Shown: piece by piece, positions 5,181 to 6,434 of the stretch
Layout of the letters: the number at the start of each line of letters is the position of its first letter
How positions within the stretch are numbered: position 1 is the stretch's first letter
Assembly: GCF_938045465.1 (NCBI RefSeq)
Contig: NZ_CALIBF010000167.1
Location: forward strand, 1-6,434
DNA length: 6,434 nucleotides
Origin: an uncultured Campylobacter sp.
GTDB lineage: Bacteria > Campylobacterota > Campylobacteria > Campylobacterales > Campylobacteraceae
Reading direction: 5' to 3'
Made by a program: the position numbers and the translations under genes
The notes under the pieces: generated by a model
Database searches by the model: none
What the model saw: the letters and a program-made list of their open reading frames with translations, nothing else
Told to the model about the DNA's origin: nothing

Positions 5181-6267
5181 CGCTCTGCGAAAATCTCTGC
5201 TTCGAATTCGCGCGCTGATAAAAAAGGAATTTTTGGCGATGTTTCGCGACAAGGGCACGCGCATGGTGCTGATCGTGCCGGTGCTGGTGCAGGCGATCAT
5301 ATTCGGCTACGGCGCGAATTTCACCCCCGAGCAGGTGCGCTACGCGATTTTGGACGACGCCCGCGATGCGACGTCCACCGCGCTGGTACAGCAGATCGCC
5401 GCTACGCCGATGTTTAAGACCGAACTTGGCTGCAAAGACCTAACTTGCCTGCGCCGCGCCGTAAGTGAGGGCGAAGCGATCATCGGGATCTATTTCGGCG
5501 GCGATTTTGTGAGCACGCACGAGCTTTTGATCATCGCGGATTCGCGCAATACGACCTTGGCAAACACCGTCATCGGCTTCGTGCAGGCTATAGTGCAGGA
5601 ATACAACGCACAGCATTTTGTAAATTTAATCAGCATAAATCCGCGCTATGTTTTTAACGAAAACACGATCACGCGCTACACGATCATGACGGGGATGATT
5701 TTGGGGCTTTCGATGATTCAGGTGCTGATGCTATCGGCGTTTAGCGTCTCTCGCGAGCGCGAGGAGGGGAGCTTCGATATGATGCTGATGACGCCCGCGA
5801 ACCCGCTTGAGATGCTGATCGGCAAGGCTGTGCCGCCCGTGCTGATCGCGATCGCGCAGGGGCTCGCGCTGTTTTTGATCTGCGTATTTTACTTCGAAAT
5901 TCCATTCCGCGGGCGCTTTGCGCACCTTTTTGCGATCATCGCGATCTTTAGCGCCTGCAACGTAGGCATCGGCCTCGTGATCTCGACCGTCTGCAAAACC
6001 TCGCTGCAATCGGTCGTGAGCTCGTTTTTATTCCTGCTGCCGTGCATTATGATAAGCGGGCTGATAACGCCTGCGGACGCGATGCCGCGGTGGTTTTACT
6101 ACATCGCGCACCTAGATCCGATGTATTATGCTAACAACTGCATGTGGCGGATCTATCTGGAGGGCGCGGGCCTGGGCGAGCTGTGGCATCTCATCGTGCC
6201 GCTGCTGCTGATCGGCGCGGGCACGATGGCGCTGGCCGCGTCGCTTTTTAGAAATAAGCTGGATTAG
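5176..6267 (+). CDS. ybhR: YbhR-like ABC-2 permease
   Basis: This is the second membrane subunit of the exporter. Its 363 residues match the usual YbhR length (about 370), with no insert. It begins with a cytoplasmic helix (LIKKEFLAMFRDKGTRM), followed by TM1 (about 28-45), an extracytoplasmic domain (about 46-167) and spans at about 168-190, 218-240, 250-272, 280-298 and 337-357. The coupling motif SREREEGSFDMMLMTP (192-207) is the family hallmark, and IMISGLITPADAMP (291-304) matches the conserved SG-x-x-P-x-x-x-MP segment. Two Cys (86 and 91) lie close together in the extracytoplasmic domain. The ATG has a good Shine-Dalgarno and overlaps the upstream TGA as ATGA, so expression is probably coupled. 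It is expected to pair with the first permease around the tandem ATPase. It ends with TAG at 6267 and no further gene follows in the window. Confidence 0.94.
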   Translation: MNALRKSLLRIRALIKKEFLAMFRDKGTRMVLIVPVLVQAIIFGYGANFTPEQVRYAILDDARDATSTALVQQIAATPMFKTELGCKDLTCLRRAVSEGEAIIGIYFGGDFVSTHELLIIADSRNTTLANTVIGFVQAIVQEYNAQHFVNLISINPRYVFNENTITRYTIMTGMILGLSMIQVLMLSAFSVSREREEGSFDMMLMTPANPLEMLIGKAVPPVLIAIAQGLALFLICVFYFEIPFRGRFAHLFAIIAIFSACNVGIGLVISTVCKTSLQSVVSSFLFLLPCIMISGLITPADAMPRWFYYIAHLDPMYYANNCMWRIYLEGAGLGELWHLIVPLLLIGAGTMALAASLFRNKLD

Positions 6268-6434
6268 GGATTTAGATCGGAATTTCAGCTGGAATTTTGG
6301 CTTGGATTTTGCTTCGTCGGAATTTTTGGATTGAACCTCTGCTTAAAATTTTAAATTGATCGCGGATTTCGGCTTGGAATTTTGCCATAAATTTTGCGCG
6401 TTCGTAGCGGATAAAATTAAATCAAAATCCCGAG
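6268..6434. other. AAATTT/GGAATTT-rich non-coding tail
   Basis: No convincing gene lies here. The first part repeats GGAATTT or GGATTTT words at about 12-16 bp steps (near 6279, 6291, 6304 and 6320), and TTAAAATTTTAAATT occurs near 6343. This is the same word type as in the inter-gene frames, here clearly untranslated on the + strand. I see no GC-rich hairpin followed by a T run, so transcription termination is not explained within the window. Confidence 0.6.

Noticed and set aside
6272..6388. 38-residue antisense frame (MAKFQAEIRD...) in the tail
   Set aside because: Short, built from the same repeat words and without a convincing Shine-Dalgarno; most likely a shadow of the repeat DNA.

Overview
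The window looks like chromosomal DNA from a relatively GC-rich Campylobacter-type epsilonproteobacterium, with C. gracilis or the C. rectus/showae group the best guesses. This is inferred from two features: GC-rich codons (gcg, ggc, agc, cgc) mixed with AT-rich aaa/ttt/tta words, and very frequent AAATTT / AAATTTTAAA words. No marker gene fixes the species. All genes are on the + strand and look like one operon that begins upstream of base 1.

Three genes are recognisable as an ABC-2 type exporter of the YbhF-YbhS-YbhR class. In order they are a tandem double ATPase cut at its 5' end by the window edge (3-1487), a first permease (2331-3977) and a second permease (5176-6267). Together they would make an inner-membrane complex of one two-domain ATPase and two different permease halves. 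In relatives such an exporter usually works with an HlyD-like periplasmic adaptor (YbhG), which would lie upstream if present. The substrate cannot be read from the sequence; E. coli relatives are linked to drug and cation efflux.

The unusual part is what sits between these genes. Two long, uninterrupted, repeat-built frames of 286 codons (1474-2334) and 401 codons (3974-5179) fill the two gene junctions, where a compact operon would normally have a few bases. Both overlap their neighbours (14, 4, 4 and 4 nt in order), so the five-gene chain stays translationally linked. Both are built around an AAATTT core that reads as Lys-Phe or Glu/Lys-Ile-Leu. The first contains an 18-bp-period array (six-residue unit) followed by a 36-bp-period array (twelve-residue unit). 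The second contains a 42-bp tandem repeat, a dispersed ~105-bp repeat, and is bracketed by two nearly identical 19-bp copies of the stop/start junction.

The same style of expansion appears inside the conserved genes at tolerant places. There is a Lys/Asn/Glu-rich linker between the two ATPase domains, and a ~175-residue Gly/Ala/Ser/Asn-rich insert in the extracytoplasmic loop of the first permease. The untranslated tail after the last gene (6268-6434) also carries the motif. The simplest reading is that short AAATTT-centred repeats have expanded at gene and domain boundaries, constrained to remain translatable. Whether the two repeat frames make functional proteins cannot be decided here. No RNA gene, CRISPR array, transposase, clear promoter or clear intrinsic terminator was seen.
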